Counted from the stretch's first letter, positions 35,401 through 48,181 are shown. The stretch is 64,000 nucleotides of DNA from Ascidia mentula (GCA_947561715.1 OX387205.1:5089001-5153000); one strand, 5' to 3'. The notes: a model not told the origin generated them from the letters alone. Translations and numbers: made by a program.

Positions 35401-38400
35401 GTGAATAGTTGCACGATTCTGGTATATGTGGCTATTTTTAAAGAGCGCTCAGCTTCTAACGGTAGCAGGACAGCAGGGCAATCCATTAATCCACCTTCAA
35501 TAGCTAGGCTATATTTATTCCAATGGATTTAATCGGTCAGGGCCATCCTTATAAAAATAGAAAGGATTACTGGGTGGTCTTTGTGCAGTGACAGTGGGGG
35601 ATTAACGGATAAATGCTAATTGGCTTCGCCTCTTACGTTTCTGTGCCTAATTAGTTGCTCATTTATTTATGCATGGATTAGGACGACTTACCACTTTGGA
35701 TGCTGCTAATGCTATGGGCACTGCTCCACTTTCGTCGTAATGTGATTTTGAAAGTAATTTTATAACATGCTGCTTTGTAACATGCAATGTTCGTTGTCAT
35801 GACAACACAATAACTGTTTTTTTTTGCGTACTGATCACTTGTATAATAATTGCAGCAAATTCATTGAAAGCTCCCTTTTACAGTGTTCAGCAAACCGAAT
35901 TTTAATGTGGTGTTTTTGTTTTTTCCAGTAAATATTGGTCTACCAAGCCCGCAAGTTTGCCATTTAGGAGCTGTCGACTAACGATGTGATTTCGCCTCAC
36001 ACTTTCAATTTTGAAAGGACAAGGGAAAAAATTCTACTGACCTGAAAAATCCGTTCCAGCTGATCTGCGGCGTCCGAATGTCCGGGGAACACTGGATAAC
36101 CGCTCAACATCTCCAGGAAGATACAACCGACTCCCCTGAGAAAAAAGAAATATTACTGGCATGCGCGACGTGATGACAAACGACTTGCCAATGAGTAACA
36201 CAGTACGACGTATTTCGATAAAAGATAGGAGGCAATTAGGTCGAATTTTAATGTTTGTTGGTAAATAATTAAATATACTGGAAGCAATATGTTTACTACG
36301 CACGTTAATTAGAACAATGTGTGACCAAAAATATAAGCTGCGGTCGTATAACACCGAAAACAGAAAGTAAAAAAGAGGTCAGACCAAGCAAACCCATTAC
36401 TTTTATTGCATGCGCGTCAATTGTGTGTTCACATTAGTGCCGAGAATTGCTGTAAGTTCCTGATATCTCGGCATGACTTCGTTGCGGAACAAAATTACAC
36501 CAGAGTAACTTTAATTTACGAGCAACGTGCTGTGATAACAGCCAAGGCATGTTCAACTTTATCAATCACTGTTGAAACAAGCGGCCTCGACTAACTTCAC
36601 TCATGGTACCGTCGTGTTTTTAATTGGTTTTCGGCGTATGGATCAGCCTATAGTCGGTAGGATTCAATTAAATTCACCACAAGAGGAATCCGTCCCGGTT
36701 GGAAGCCGGTGATTGGAGAATCGATTATCGATGCCCGCTTAACGGTTGGCTCGAATTGTCTGACAGCTTAAAGTGACATGAAAGTCCAATCCACAAACGA
36801 AAAGTCAAGGGCAGCAAGGCATGCGGAAAATATCGACCAGTCGTGTTGTTTGTTCTCAAAAGCTTTTACCAAATGATAAAGAGGATTCCACCAAGAACCA
36901 CCGGTATATTTTTACCATACGTTGTTTTTAAACACATAACTCCGTATAGACGCATGCCACAATTACCCTCCCAAAATGGTTTTTGCCATTCCAAAAAAAT
37001 CCAGTATAACAAAAATTTGTCAAATGGGCCGTGAGTGCTACTACGTGCTTTGTTCGTACCCGAACACAACGAAAAGTGATAGAGGCTTGTCAGATTTGGA
37101 AAAATTGAACAAGAAACAAAACGCACTTTCACCTGCTGGTCAAACCGTGTCGGCACACACATGATATTTACCAAAAGGGATCATTCCAAAAATAAGCTGT
37201 TAGCTGGATCATATTTTATGTAACTGAGCGATAGCTGCAAACTAACTAAAAGTTTTGCTATATAAGTTTGTTAAGTTAACTAACTAACTAAAAAAAAAGT
37301 TCTGTTGATAAAAAAAAATGATTTTTTGGAGAGCATCATTTGGGTAAATGAAGCCAAAAACATCATATTGTAGCAACATCACAGCTTAAAAAACACTTCA
37401 ACTTTGTGGCCCAGGATAGGGTCCGTTAACTATTTCGGTGTTGTCGTCCAATGTTTTGCCACGTAAAAAAATGACACGACGCTATCAAAACATCCGTAAT
37501 ATACGACCACGGCAGCATCAATGTTAAACCGCCGTTGTACAGTCATTACGAGTTTCTAGTCATGTTGGTAATTTGCCTTCAACATGAAACACCACTGCCT
37601 CACTAGTCATTACACTCCATAACAATTTTTCGCCACCAACGCAATGTTTTTACAAGCCAGCGACTGCGGACATTTGTTGGAACTTGGGCGAATTGCTTTG
37701 AATAGAAGACGGCGTGCGGCAGACATAACAACCACATGGAGAGAATTTTTATTTTTTCACATTGAGGAAATTAAAGGTCAACCTATATCACCTACCATTG
37801 GACAAAATAGATTTGCGTACTACATGAAATTATATGTGATGTACTACGTGTACCCGGGATTCTGTTTTACAGCTTTGGTCTTTTTTGAGTCAACAAAGCT
37901 TCTGGAACCAGAAACAACCACCAACAGCTCAATAAAACTTATAGTAACATTTTCCAGTAAGACTACCGATCTACTGAAACTACTGATAACAAAACAACTA
38001 GTAAGACTGCCACATGGTTACAACGAAACATAAAGCCATTGTTTTAGTTTTGAAAATATGAATTTTAATAAAATTTTAGAAACAAAATACCAAAAATTTA
38101 ATTTTAAGGCCCAAATGCAAATGAAAACAATAGTTGTGCAAAGGCTTGTAAAAGTTAAATGCTCACAGAGTTTTTGCATAAATCCAGTGACAAATCTAGT
38201 TAGAGTGGCATTAATATGGCAAGATATCAAGTGTAAACATTTGTTTGCAACTTATACAAGGAGTAACAACTTACCAAACATCAAGAGAAGTTGTGTAGTT
38301 TCTGGATCCAAGAAGGACATCTGGTGGTCTATACCATAATGTTACAACCTCGTTCGAATACGTGTTTGTTGGGATGGATTTAGCGCGTGCCAAACCTGAA

Positions 38401-41400
38401 TATAAAATCAATCACTAGTATATTCTAAATTTCAAATAAATTTAAAGACCAGCTTTATGTTTCCAATAGCAGTGAGATTTAAAATGCAAAATTTCAGATT
38501 TTTTATCGTTCAAGTACCTTTAGAATGTTATTTTTATTTGTAAAGCAAATATACTACTCTGGATTAATTTTACACACATTTTTGGAAACCTACCAAAATC
38601 TGCCAGTTTTAATTCACCAACTTCACTGAGTAGGAGGTTTTGTGGTTTGATGTCTCTGTGAAGTATTCGACGTTTGTGACAAAAACTGAGACCACGCAAA
38701 AGTTGAAAAGAAAAGAGAACACAGTTATGGGAATTGATACCAGTCCTACCATACCACTCCATGTATGAGCTGAGATCTGTAACCTGTGCAAGTAATGATA
38801 AGTTGTTAAAAAGCAAAGTTGTTGCAAGTAGTTTTACTTCAAAAATTCCTTAGTTATAAAGCAATTGGCAAAAACTATTGCAAACTAAAAATACAACATA
38901 AATGGTAGATTCATCAAGCATCAACAGCATCATAAAGTCAAAACTGTTTAAATATCATAGTTCAAAGCTAACATTGCATTGAAATATATTGAATAGTTGC
39001 ATGCAAGAAAATATAAAATTTTTTTTTTTAAAATATCTAGATACAAAAAACAGTCAATGTGGTATATGCAACCATTGCTTGGGCCATGTAATTTTATTCT
39101 ACCATTCAGCTGTCACAGAACAAATTTAAAGCAATTTTCTGTCAAAATAATTTGTAACATAAAAACCTTTGACTTATATTTGAATTATTTATTGACTGCT
39201 TTTAATTTCTTTGTCCTCACAAATGACATTTAAATATGACCAGTGGATAGTTATAAAAATAAAATCTATTTTAAAAGAATCGTAAATTGCATAGAATAAT
39301 TAAAAATGCAAAGTAGATGCCAACAATGGTTGGTCACAACCAAATGGCTTAGATGAGGACAAAGAAATTAAATGCAGTCAATAAATAATTCAAAGATAAG
39401 TCAAAGGTTTTATGTTCCACAATATCTTGACCGAAAATTGCTTGAAATTTGTTGTGTGACAGCTAAATGGTAGAATAAAATTACATGGCCCCAGCAATGG
39501 TTGCATATACTACATTGACTGTTTTTTTGGATGTAGATGTATACAAAAAAACTTTTACATTTTGTCATTAGAAATAGGCTGTTGTAAACCCACATAATGG
39601 TAATTAAATATTACTTTTTCAACTCAATACATTTTTTTGTAATAAGGGGAAAATGTATGGTTCACAACAACAACATCAGGCAAAAACAGTGTTGGTGGCA
39701 ATGCATTAACAAACTATAGAAGGAACATCTTGACAATATCAGCAATCAAATCTATTCTATCATCAGGATTTATAAGTCCAGAGCATAGAACGTTACTGTA
39801 AACCACATAAGACCAGTGCTTATACTGGAATGGTTGCAAATGTAGTTCCTTAATCAATTCACAAAATGCTAATTGAATAATTTCAATTAGAAACTGAGCC
39901 ATGCCATTATTTGGTGCTCAATTACAGGCTTACTTAGCGTAAAAGGAAATGGCTTTGGCCAATTTAAAGACTTGTAATGCCCCCAGGTGTTAAGGTTACT
40001 CACCAATCACTTGTGACATCTGGCATATCTTAACTAAAATTGCTATTGACACAAGGTGATGGAAAATAACAATTTGCCTGAAATAACATCTACTGGAATA
40101 ACGATATAAATGGATCAGTGAAACTGATATTTTCGACGTAAATTTTCCTAAATATGTTTTATTTGTCTTACACAAATGTCAATTATACTATTTTTATTTA
40201 CAAAGCACACCGGTATCTTCCATAACATTATAAAGTGCATAAAGTTTCGAAAATATGATGTTATTAAACAATTGACGCAAACAGACAAAATATTAACTTG
40301 ATGATTTTCAATTCAGATTTATGCATATTCAGTGAAGTATGTCACAGATAGGCTCAAGCAATTAACAGCTGGCCGCTAAATTGCTTGGCAAACACACCAG
40401 AACAGCTCACCATGTACTCAAAGACCAATGTCAACATTGTGTTGGTGTGAATGATATCGTGAAGAGTGACTACATTAGCGTGCTTCAGTGTCTTGAGTAG
40501 GGAGGCTTCACGAATGGCAGTAAATGGTGTGCCCTCTTCCGTGTTTAGGCTGATCTCTTTAAGAGCCACCAGTTGCCCGGTGTGCCTTCAAGTAAAAAGA
40601 TGCATAATATTCAAACACTTGGGTCAGATACAAATTGATGGCAATTTTTTAACTATACATACTTGCTTCTGCCTTTATATACAGTTGCATATGAGCCCTC
40701 CCCTAAAAGTTCCAGCTTTGTGTATGTCTCCATCTTTCCATAAGGTGATATCTCACCATTTGTCTACAAACCAAATATAAATACTAAAATAATGACAGGA
40801 ATTTAGTAAAACATCACTAAATGGTAAAAAATGTATTCAACAGCCAAACACAGACTGATGAATTACTGTTGATATTCTTTAAACAAAAAAATGGCATTAG
40901 ATTACTGTATGTTGAAATTCCTTCATTCAATTTGTCAACATTTTAACCAACAAAATGACATTAAATATAATGTGAGAACTGACCCATACTGGACTGGAAT
41001 GACGCCGGGAAAGCTTCTCATGTTTATTTAACTTATCGTTTGGCCAAGCATCAGAAGTTGTGGCAGAGAGGAATCGTTTGCGTAACAGTGTTTCATCCAT
41101 CTCACCTTCAATGACGGCAGAAAGCTTGCTCGCAGACAGATTTGCTGCAACATAGACATAGGAAGTGTTAAAATTTGTCTAAGCACTGTTGATTGTGTGG
41201 GCGCATTGGGCCATAGTTCCATAGAACAGTTGTCTCCTATGTTAAATTTCCAAGTAAGATACAGGAAATGACTTCACATCACAGACCAACCACATATTCA
41301 CAATTTGTATGAGTACCTTTTGTCAATTTGAATACACTTTGTTTATCACTAAAATGATTTGATTAAATCCAAAATTTTTGAAAATTATGTATATATATAA

Positions 41401-41961
41401 ATGTTTTTTAACTAAAAAAATTTATAATTCTATCTGTAAATGATATTAAAAAGTTAAATTCCTTTAATTTTATGCCTATCATTTTTCAGGTCTTACATTT
41501 TCCATTCTTCTGGCTACTTTGAGGCAAAACAGGTGCTGAGGACACTTTATGATCGGAAGCATAAAATTTCATTGGGCCTTGATCGACAGAAGATTGTGTT
41601 GCACGCACCTGTGAAAACAATTCATCAAGTTTAGATAACAGCAACAGCATTAATGCATAAAAAACAAACTTACCACACCAGATACTTCTGATTCACCGGT
41701 TGAAGCTAAAAAATTAAGATGACAAATTAAATGATAATCCATACAACTATACAAAACCGTTTTGGGTGGTTAAAGTAATTCATCCCCACAATCCATTTTA
41801 CAGCACATAAACTTAAATTCTTACAAAGTCGTAGCTTCTCTGAGAATCGTCTTCTAATTTTTTTCATGCTTTTGATGTTTTCAAGACCAGTTTGTTAAAA
41901 ATTGGCAGCTCGGCATCTTGTTTTAAAAGCCTTTTACAACTTTACCTAACACAGTTAACAT
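32454..41961 (-). CDS. PFTAIRE cyclin-dependent kinase (CDK14/CDK15 type)
   Basis: Exons on the - strand: 41705-41674, 41608-41497, 41144-40984, 40763-40663, 40585-40411, 38783-38594, 38395-38275, 36135-36042, 33862-33692, 32896-32806 and 32542-32454; all phases join. A 16-nt first exon 41961-41946 (ATG...G/GTAAAG) fits the phase but is uncertain. The kinase domain shows [18 protein letters not shown] (ATP Lys), TPFTAIRE (the PFTAIRE helix that names CDK14/15), [11 protein letters not shown] and [17 protein letters not shown]. The N-terminal [10 protein letters not shown] resembles the Ser-rich segment before the CDK14 kinase domain, and the tail [10 protein letters not shown] resembles CDK15. 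In vertebrates CDK14 pairs with cyclin Y at the membrane and phosphorylates LRP6 in Wnt signalling. The introns carry several foldback elements. I cannot tell CDK14 from CDK15; it may be the ancestral single gene. Confidence 0.9.
32963..33290. mobile_element. hAT-like MITE in a kinase intron
   Basis: 328 bp starting CAGGGGTCCGCAAAT and ending ATTTGCGGACCTCTG, inverted ends of the CAG-G-GTC-type seen in hAT elements. The flanks ATTCAAGT and ATTTAAAG agree at 5 of 8 bases, so the target duplication has decayed. Inside, the short phrase GGTCGCGAC/GCGACC recurs on both strands. Confidence 0.7.
34635..34756. mobile_element. Foldback MITE, copy 2 (diverged)
   Basis: The arms ACACGCTCTGCGCCTACGGA and the inverse TCCGACGGAGCAAAGCGCGT flank a short loop. 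The arms resemble those of the element at 29976-30118 (CACGCTTTGCGCC...GGATTCTTTGTTTG), so the two are one family at different ages. Confidence 0.6.
39036..39540. repeat. Large intronic inverted repeat
   Basis: 39036-39240 and 39345-39540 are inverted copies of about 200 bp, with high similarity and a loop of about 105 bp. It lies in the intron between the exon with TPFTAIRE and the one with HRDIKPQN. It could form a long RNA hairpin or be a MITE of the foldback type. No coding capacity. Confidence 0.75.
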
Positions 41962-44818
41962 TTTGCAGGTGGAAACACAATACTGGCCTATAGTCTAGTC
42001 AAGTGTGGGTCACACTAAATCACAACAATAAACGTAAGTACATAAGTACAAAGATGACTAAAAGCCGATACTTCAAGGGAAATCCCTACGCCTGCTAGAA
42101 AGCTGACTTAGCACCAAAACAATGCCTGGGTTCATGCATTATGTACCGAAGCCTGGCATCAACAAACACAATACCGCGCCTGCTACTTTAAAGATGATTG
42201 ACAGACAGGCCGCCGTGAAAAAAAGACTTACTTCTTTTTTTTGCCGCTTGACGACGCAACATTTGCAACTAAACTTTAACATTCGTGCTTTTCTGCTGCT
42301 ACCAGCTCATATTAGTTTTATTTGCTTTATTTTTTATATATTCTATTTGTGTAAATTTTTCATTTTCTTTAATAAACTGTATTTACAAACTTAGTGGTTA
42401 GCAGCAGTGATTTTAATTGATTTTGTGTGGTATGTAACTAAGCGTAAATTTTTTGATTTTGGTGCTTGGTACTTATATTCTCCGACAATTTACGCTTTGC
42501 CTAAACGTAAAAATATTCCCACAAAAGAATTTAGAGCTGCTCTACACGAGTTTTAGTATATAAGTCCTATCTAAACCAAAGCATTTTAAGTCATTCTTTA
42601 CCAGCAGTATTGCGATGCCAAACCCATTGTTGACGCGGAGTCGGAACCATGAATATACCTACCTGTGCATGGGTCCGCAATGGCGGCGAAAAATTTCAAT
42701 ATAACGACGCACTTTTGTCAAGTTTTCTTGAGCTCTGAAGTGTAAAATCCAACGCACACAAGTTGCCAACAATAATGAATTGTAATAAGTGGATAAGATA
42801 GTCCGTTTGTTTCGTAACAATCAAGCCATTTGAATTTCGTTGTTAATTGGTGTTCGATTGTAACGTCACAGTTACTGTGTTGAGTTTGACGTAAGCACAA
42901 CTAATTGCTGTGAAACCACGTGTGATATGCTCTTATTTAGGTCGTGAGGCATTAGAATAGAATAGCTGGGGCTCGCCGAAAAGTATTTGTGAACTAAAGA
43001 AGAGAACAACATGTGATTAAATTTTGACATAGTTCGTAAATACTGCATTGGAAATTAATTTGCAATTAACAACGCATATCCATTGACAATGAATATAATA
43101 ACTGGCTTCTAAAAGTGAAATTTTTATGGAACTTGTAACTGGCACATTATGAACTGTAATTTAGCATGCTGTTAGTCTCACAGCGAAAAAATAATTTACT
43201 TCTTAAAATCTAGACTGGATTGTTGTGTTGTCATCCAGAAATTGTTGCTTGTTCTATTGTTTGTGGTGTGATAAACAATGAACAGATAAAAAAACAGGCA
43301 ATTTGGGACAGTATATGTTGAGCTCATTACATACGGCGGCAACAATGCATGGCTTGCATGCCACAGCCGCGTGATTCGTGGAATGTGCCGCAGTCCCTTC
43401 CGCGTGATTATTATTTGCGTGCGTGTTAATTTAAATGCAATTGACTTCCCTATAAATGCGTGTGTGCTTGCCTTGCTTTCCATTCTATGATTTGCAACTA
43501 TACGACCAAATACAAAGAAACACAACAGTATAAGTCAAGTTCTACAAATGATTTGTTTTTATTCAATGCGTGTGCGCAATATCTGAATGAATTGTCAACA
43601 AAAAATCTTAGTAAGTGTTTTTAAACCTTTTCAACACAAAAGTGTTACTATTTGCATTAAAAGTGACTGCTCCGTAGCTAAAAAAAGATTTTTTTTGCTG
43701 CTTTACAAATCATTAGCCTTCATTTTGAAACATAATATTGCCTGTGCTAGAATTATACCTAAGTGGCGTAAACGTATTTGCTAACAGGGTGTTTATTCAT
43801 ATTTAATTGCATTCCGTGAAATTACCAATTGATTCTCATAAGGTTTGCACGTAATCCAATTAGTATTGAGCACTTATAGTATGATTGAACGACAAACATT
43901 GCAACATAAATTTGATGATTTTCTGTGGTACGACCCTGTGGTAAAATAAGACTACAAGTTCGCTGAAAAGGCCAGCGAAATTATTTTCAAATCGCATTTG
44001 AATAATAATCTCACTTTACACTTTTCTAATCACATTCAGGAATATGATAATGAATTTAAACCAGAACACACGTGGAATAACTGTAAAAAATAAACCTTAA
44101 TACCGAAACGTTAGCGTCGTCAGTCGGCACCTTTCCTCTTCCACACGGCCTTAAACCTTACCTTGCCCACATGCGCACAATAACCAACCATCACGCACAG
44201 ATGTTCGTGTTTTTTTACTACAGTAAAAACTATATATAGTCGGGAAATGATTACTAAAATAAAAAGGGTTTTAAGGATTTCAAGTATACTATAAATGAAA
44301 AGAATTAAAAAACAAAACATTGATTTTTATGTATATTATCGTCAGTATCAAGTGGGAGTAGGGGTGTTGCAGTTTCACAATGCCAAGCAATGTTCACCAT
44401 ATTGAAGGGTTGCTAATTAGGCCGCAAAAAAGGTCACTCGAAACATTTTTTCTTGAAATTCATATGAACTGAATACAAAATTAAATTCTATTCATTCAAA
44501 TTTCAAACACTGGCAAATTTTTCAAAATTTATACAGTCTAAAAAGCATTTTAAAACACATCAAATAATATACAATGTTGTTTAAAAAACTACAGAAAAAT
44601 AGATAATCACCGCTGTAAGCGTTAATATACAATATACGTGGGAAGAGCTATAAGTGGTATATGTCCAAGATAAAGAGCTTTCTTGGCAAAGATGTAACAA
44701 ATACGGTTAATCCCATTTAAATTCATGAGTATAGTATTAGGCGAATAAACCAACTGTGTGAACAAGGCTTTATTAGTTTGTTTTTTTAAATCTACATTCT
44801 TGTGACCATCAGCCCTTT
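41962..44818. other. Intergenic region between kinase and TREX-like gene
   Basis: About 2.9 kb. I see no protein with a family match and no RNA gene. It includes the kinase 5' flank and the 3' UTR of the nuclease gene. Short open frames here look like chance. Confidence 0.45.
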
Positions 44819-45943
44819 TCACAACTTTGCAGTATCCACCATGTGTATTATGTTTGGATAGAGATTGAGAATTTGCATTAAGGCTATCGCGTCGGATTGA
44901 GCTGTGTGGGAATCGGGTTGAGATTTTCCCTGAAAACATCGGGAATAAATTGCTTCCAGACCAAGGCGGCCACGGACTCGAGCTCGCTTAAATCCAGTCA
45001 TGGTGTCGAACATTCTCAACTTGTGGATGAGAATTCTTTGTGACGGATACCTTCCCAAGTGAGTTTTTAAAACAGGAAAATCGAAAACTTGACCACCGTG
45101 CGACACAATGCTCAAAGGACCCGGATATCGAAATATAAATTGGTTAACTGCAGATGCCACATCCTCGTTGAATGGGTTTTTACCACTTCTGTCAATCAGT
45201 GAGCGAGTGAGCTTGGTTATATTGCTAGCGTGAGCGTTAATTTGTATTAAAGGATCCAAAACCAAATTAATTGTGTCGCAGTCGTCCAGTATAGAATTGG
45301 TGCTTGCAGTGAGTAGGTGTCGCTTGGCAACAGCGATTAAGCAAATCTCAGTTATGACCTGAGTGTCCAAACCTGTTGCCTCAAGGTCGAGAAATATCAG
45401 CATTTCTTTAGTTGGATCCAGTGTATCGAAAGAAATCGCAGCATGTTCAGGGTCAGCACTTTCCGAAGTAATATTTGTTAGTGGTTGGGGTTTCACCAGA
45501 GTTAGAAAGGCATCAAGATGATCTTTTGCAAAATACAGAGATGAGGACGCGCTTTTATGTGAGTGATAAAAACGCTCTTCGCTTATTTGCCATTGATCCA
45601 ACAGTGACTCCTGGTCCAACGTCATGAACCAAAAGTCATCTGGAATGGGGTGACCAATGGCTATGAGTTTGTCCTTCAAGTATGCCAAGCCTTTTACACT
45701 TTCATTTGTGTAGCACACGAAACACACTGGCTGTGTTTGCAACTTAAGGAACCGAAATATCTGCTCGGTTGCGTTGTCATCAAAATATCTCGATTTAAAG
45801 CACAATTTTAGGTGATCCACAACCCGTATTCCACCTGTAGAAGTCAACTCATTCTTGTGGACTGCAGCCAGTTCAACTTTGATAAGTTTGTTGTCTTCAA
45901 AATCAAAGTAAACAAATACAAACGATTCGACGTTTTGATCCAT
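44819..45943 (-). CDS. TREX-like DEDDh 3'-5' exonuclease with a second, decayed nuclease-like N-terminal domain
   Basis: A single-exon frame of 374 residues. The C-terminal half (about 178-365) has all DEDDh motifs: Exo I FLDLEATGLD (Asp186, Glu188), ASNITKLTRSLI like the TREX ITGL motif, Exo II VFDFPVL (Asp288) and Exo III HTAQSDA (His346, Asp351). TREX enzymes trim 3' ends of DNA; TREX1 clears cytosolic DNA in vertebrates. The N-terminal half (about 8-150) follows the same order: VYFDFEDNKL keeps an Asp-x-Glu (14, 16), CYTNESVKGLAYLKDKL aligns with the Exo II region without its Asp, and AKDHLDAFLTL aligns with Exo III with the Asp but not the His. This suggests an old internal duplication with an inactive first copy. 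TREX1/2 are 236-314 residues with one domain. Whether the closest relative is TREX1/2 or another DEDDh family is not settled. Confidence 0.8.
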   Translation of the reverse strand: MDQNVESFVFVYFDFEDNKLIKVELAAVHKNELTSTGGIRVVDHLKLCFKSRYFDDNATEQIFRFLKLQTQPVCFVCYTNESVKGLAYLKDKLIAIGHPIPDDFWFMTLDQESLLDQWQISEERFYHSHKSASSSLYFAKDHLDAFLTLVKPQPLTNITSESADPEHAAISFDTLDPTKEMLIFLDLEATGLDTQVITEICLIAVAKRHLLTASTNSILDDCDTINLVLDPLIQINAHASNITKLTRSLIDRSGKNPFNEDVASAVNQFIFRYPGPLSIVSHGGQVFDFPVLKTHLGRYPSQRILIHKLRMFDTMTGFKRARVRGRLGLEAIYSRCFQGKSQPDSHTAQSDAIALMQILNLYPNIIHMVDTAKL

Positions 45944-46660
45944 AATACTAGTGCTTGCGTGTTAAACCCTTGTCAGCAATGCCTACGCGCCGCGAAAGTC
46001 GCCAATAATACTGACTTCGAAATGTGTATGTTGCTACAACAGTAAAACAAAAGATTTTCTGCAAAAGAGTAAAAAGGAAAACACTGGCGATGAGGTGTGG
46101 CAATAGAGTCAACCGAACCCGTAAGTTAGGGGAATCACCCCACAGTGAAACAAGTTTCTCCAACGCCAATAGGCGACGATTCTTTGTCCCTTGTCTATAT
46201 TTGGCAGACATTACGCCACTACCGACAATTCAATGCAAGGCGAAACCTCTGGTTGCGTATTTCGCAATTCTTCGTGGTGCAACTCGTACCTACTGTTGAG
46301 TTTCAAATGCAATACGGACAGTATAAAGAACAAAGTACGTTTCTTCAGATTAATTTAGAGGAAATCAACTAACGCGTAACATTTCATAATCAAAAGCCCA
46401 ACCTAAAATGAACCCCCCTTAATAGCATACTATGCTTTCATCGCTTTCATAGACTTTATTTGTTCTTAAAGCTATAGAAACAGTAAACGAACCAATTGAA
46501 ATAAACGAAGCGTGACCGCGTGACTGGTCTGGCGGCGCGCCAAACAAAGTGTGACCGGATTGTACTTGTAAACAACAAGAACTAAACAAGGTTTGACTGC
46601 AGATATATCCTTGGCCTGGGTCTCGAGTGTTGCAAAGAAGCTGCAGAACACAAATTTACA
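45944..46660. promoter_or_regulatory. Divergent promoter region
   Basis: 717 bp lie between the start codons of the TREX-like gene (-) and the sulfatase (+), so the stretch must serve both as upstream region. No TATA box or known element is assigned. Confidence 0.35.
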
Positions 46661-48181
46661 ATGCTATTTTTGCTTTTTGTATCATTGTTTTCCCTTAATG
46701 TACGAGCTTTAAAAAATGAAAAGCCGAACATAGTATTTGTTTTAGCTGATGACTTTGGGTACAATGACATTGGCTATCATGCAGCTCAACAGAAGTCTGC
46801 AATGGCAACTCCATTCTTGGACTCCCTTGCTAAATCTTCGGTCCGTCTTGAAAATTATTATGTTCAACCCATTTGCACTCCATCCAGAAGTCAGCTATTG
46901 ACTGGGAGATATCAAATTCATACTGGTCTACAGCATGGTATAATAACTCACATGCAGCCAAATGCAGTGCCAACAGATAATATCCTTTTGCCGGAGCAGC
47001 TTCGCCAATGTGGTTATGACACTCATATGATTGGAAAATGGCATCTTGGATTTTACAAACAGGAATTCCTGCCATGGAATCGTGGATTCAACTCGTATTT
47101 TGGGTATTTAACTGGTGCTGAAGATTACTTTACACACCAATCATGTGCAAAGGTTAATGTAAATCAAACTTACTGTGGATATGATATACGCAGTGACAAA
47201 GGCCCCACAAACAGCAGCTATGGACACTATTCAACTAACATTTTTACAAAAAAGGCTATTGATATTATTTACAATACAGACCCTTTAAAACCAATGTTCT
47301 TATACTTGGCTTTACAATCAGTACATGCACCGCTGGAGGTTCCAGAAATGTATGTTAAACCCTTCAGCTATGTAAAGGATCGCGAACGAAGACTCTATTT
47401 AGGAATGGTACTTGCAATGGATGAAGCCATAAGGAATATTACAGAACATTTAAAGCTTGCTGGAAAATGGGAAAACACTATTTTTATATTTTCAACTGAC
47501 AATGGTGGGCAGAAATTAGAAGGGGGCAACAATTGGCCGCTGAGGGGCAATAAAGGAACATTATGGGAAGGAGGAATTAAAGGATGTGGCTTTGTACATT
47601 TACCGAATGGTTATAACCAACATGTCAACCATCAACTTATACATGTTTCTGACTGGTATCCTACTATTTTGGCGGCAAGCAGTTGTTCCCTGATTAATGG
47701 CACACAGCCACTGGATGGTGTAAATCAATTTGAAACAATCAGTGCCAATACCAAATCAGCAAGATCTGAGTTTTTGATTAACATTGATGATTTTTCTTCC
47801 AAAAAGCACAATGGTACCTATCGCATGGGCTTTGACATTTCTTCACATAGTGGTATAAGATATGGTGACTGGAAACTTATAACAAGTGAAACACAATTTG
47901 CTGGATGGTATAAACCTCCAGAATGGAACAACAATGGAACTTCTACGCAAACAACTGACTTGCCTTTTAAAAAGGATCAACCACAGTTACATCTCTTTAA
48001 CATAGCATTGGATCCCTATGAGCGCATTAACCTTGTTGATGTTTACCCAAACATAGTGGACCATCTTTTACTTAGACTTGCGCAGTATAACAAAACTGCC
48101 GTTCCTGTACGATATCCACCAAATGATTTGAAGGCTGACCCAAGTTTGCATGGTGGATTTTGGGGTCCTTGGGTGAAGTAG
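46661..48181 (+). CDS. Arylsulfatase of the ARSB/ARSI/ARSJ type
   Basis: A single-exon frame of 506 residues (ARSB 533). A signal peptide covers residues 1-16. Catalytic features of type I sulfatases are present: calcium-binding Asp30-Asp31 (VLADDFGYND), CTPSR at 72-76 whose Cys is turned into formylglycine, GKWHLG (Lys126, His128), VHAPLE (His222), STDNGG (Asp280, Asn281) and NWPLRGNKGTLWEGG with Lys298. QPNAVPTDNILLPEQL and GFYKQEFLPWNRGF are typical of the ARSB/I/J branch. The enzyme probably removes sulfate from glycosaminoglycans in the lysosome or outside the cell. There are several Asn-x-Ser/Thr sites. The absence of introns may reflect intron loss or a retrocopy. The gene looks complete. 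Confidence 0.9.
   Translation: MLFLLFVSLFSLNVRALKNEKPNIVFVLADDFGYNDIGYHAAQQKSAMATPFLDSLAKSSVRLENYYVQPICTPSRSQLLTGRYQIHTGLQHGIITHMQPNAVPTDNILLPEQLRQCGYDTHMIGKWHLGFYKQEFLPWNRGFNSYFGYLTGAEDYFTHQSCAKVNVNQTYCGYDIRSDKGPTNSSYGHYSTNIFTKKAIDIIYNTDPLKPMFLYLALQSVHAPLEVPEMYVKPFSYVKDRERRLYLGMVLAMDEAIRNITEHLKLAGKWENTIFIFSTDNGGQKLEGGNNWPLRGNKGTLWEGGIKGCGFVHLPNGYNQHVNHQLIHVSDWYPTILAASSCSLINGTQPLDGVNQFETISANTKSARSEFLINIDDFSSKKHNGTYRMGFDISSHSGIRYGDWKLITSETQFAGWYKPPEWNNNGTSTQTTDLPFKKDQPQLHLFNIALDPYERINLVDVYPNIVDHLLLRLAQYNKTAVPVRYPPNDLKADPSLHGGFWGPWVK

Noticed and set aside
37644-38033. 129-codon open frame on the + strand inside the kinase gene
   Set aside because: It lies opposite a kinase intron, has no family match, no signal, and a composition like the surrounding AT-rich DNA. 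Probably chance.
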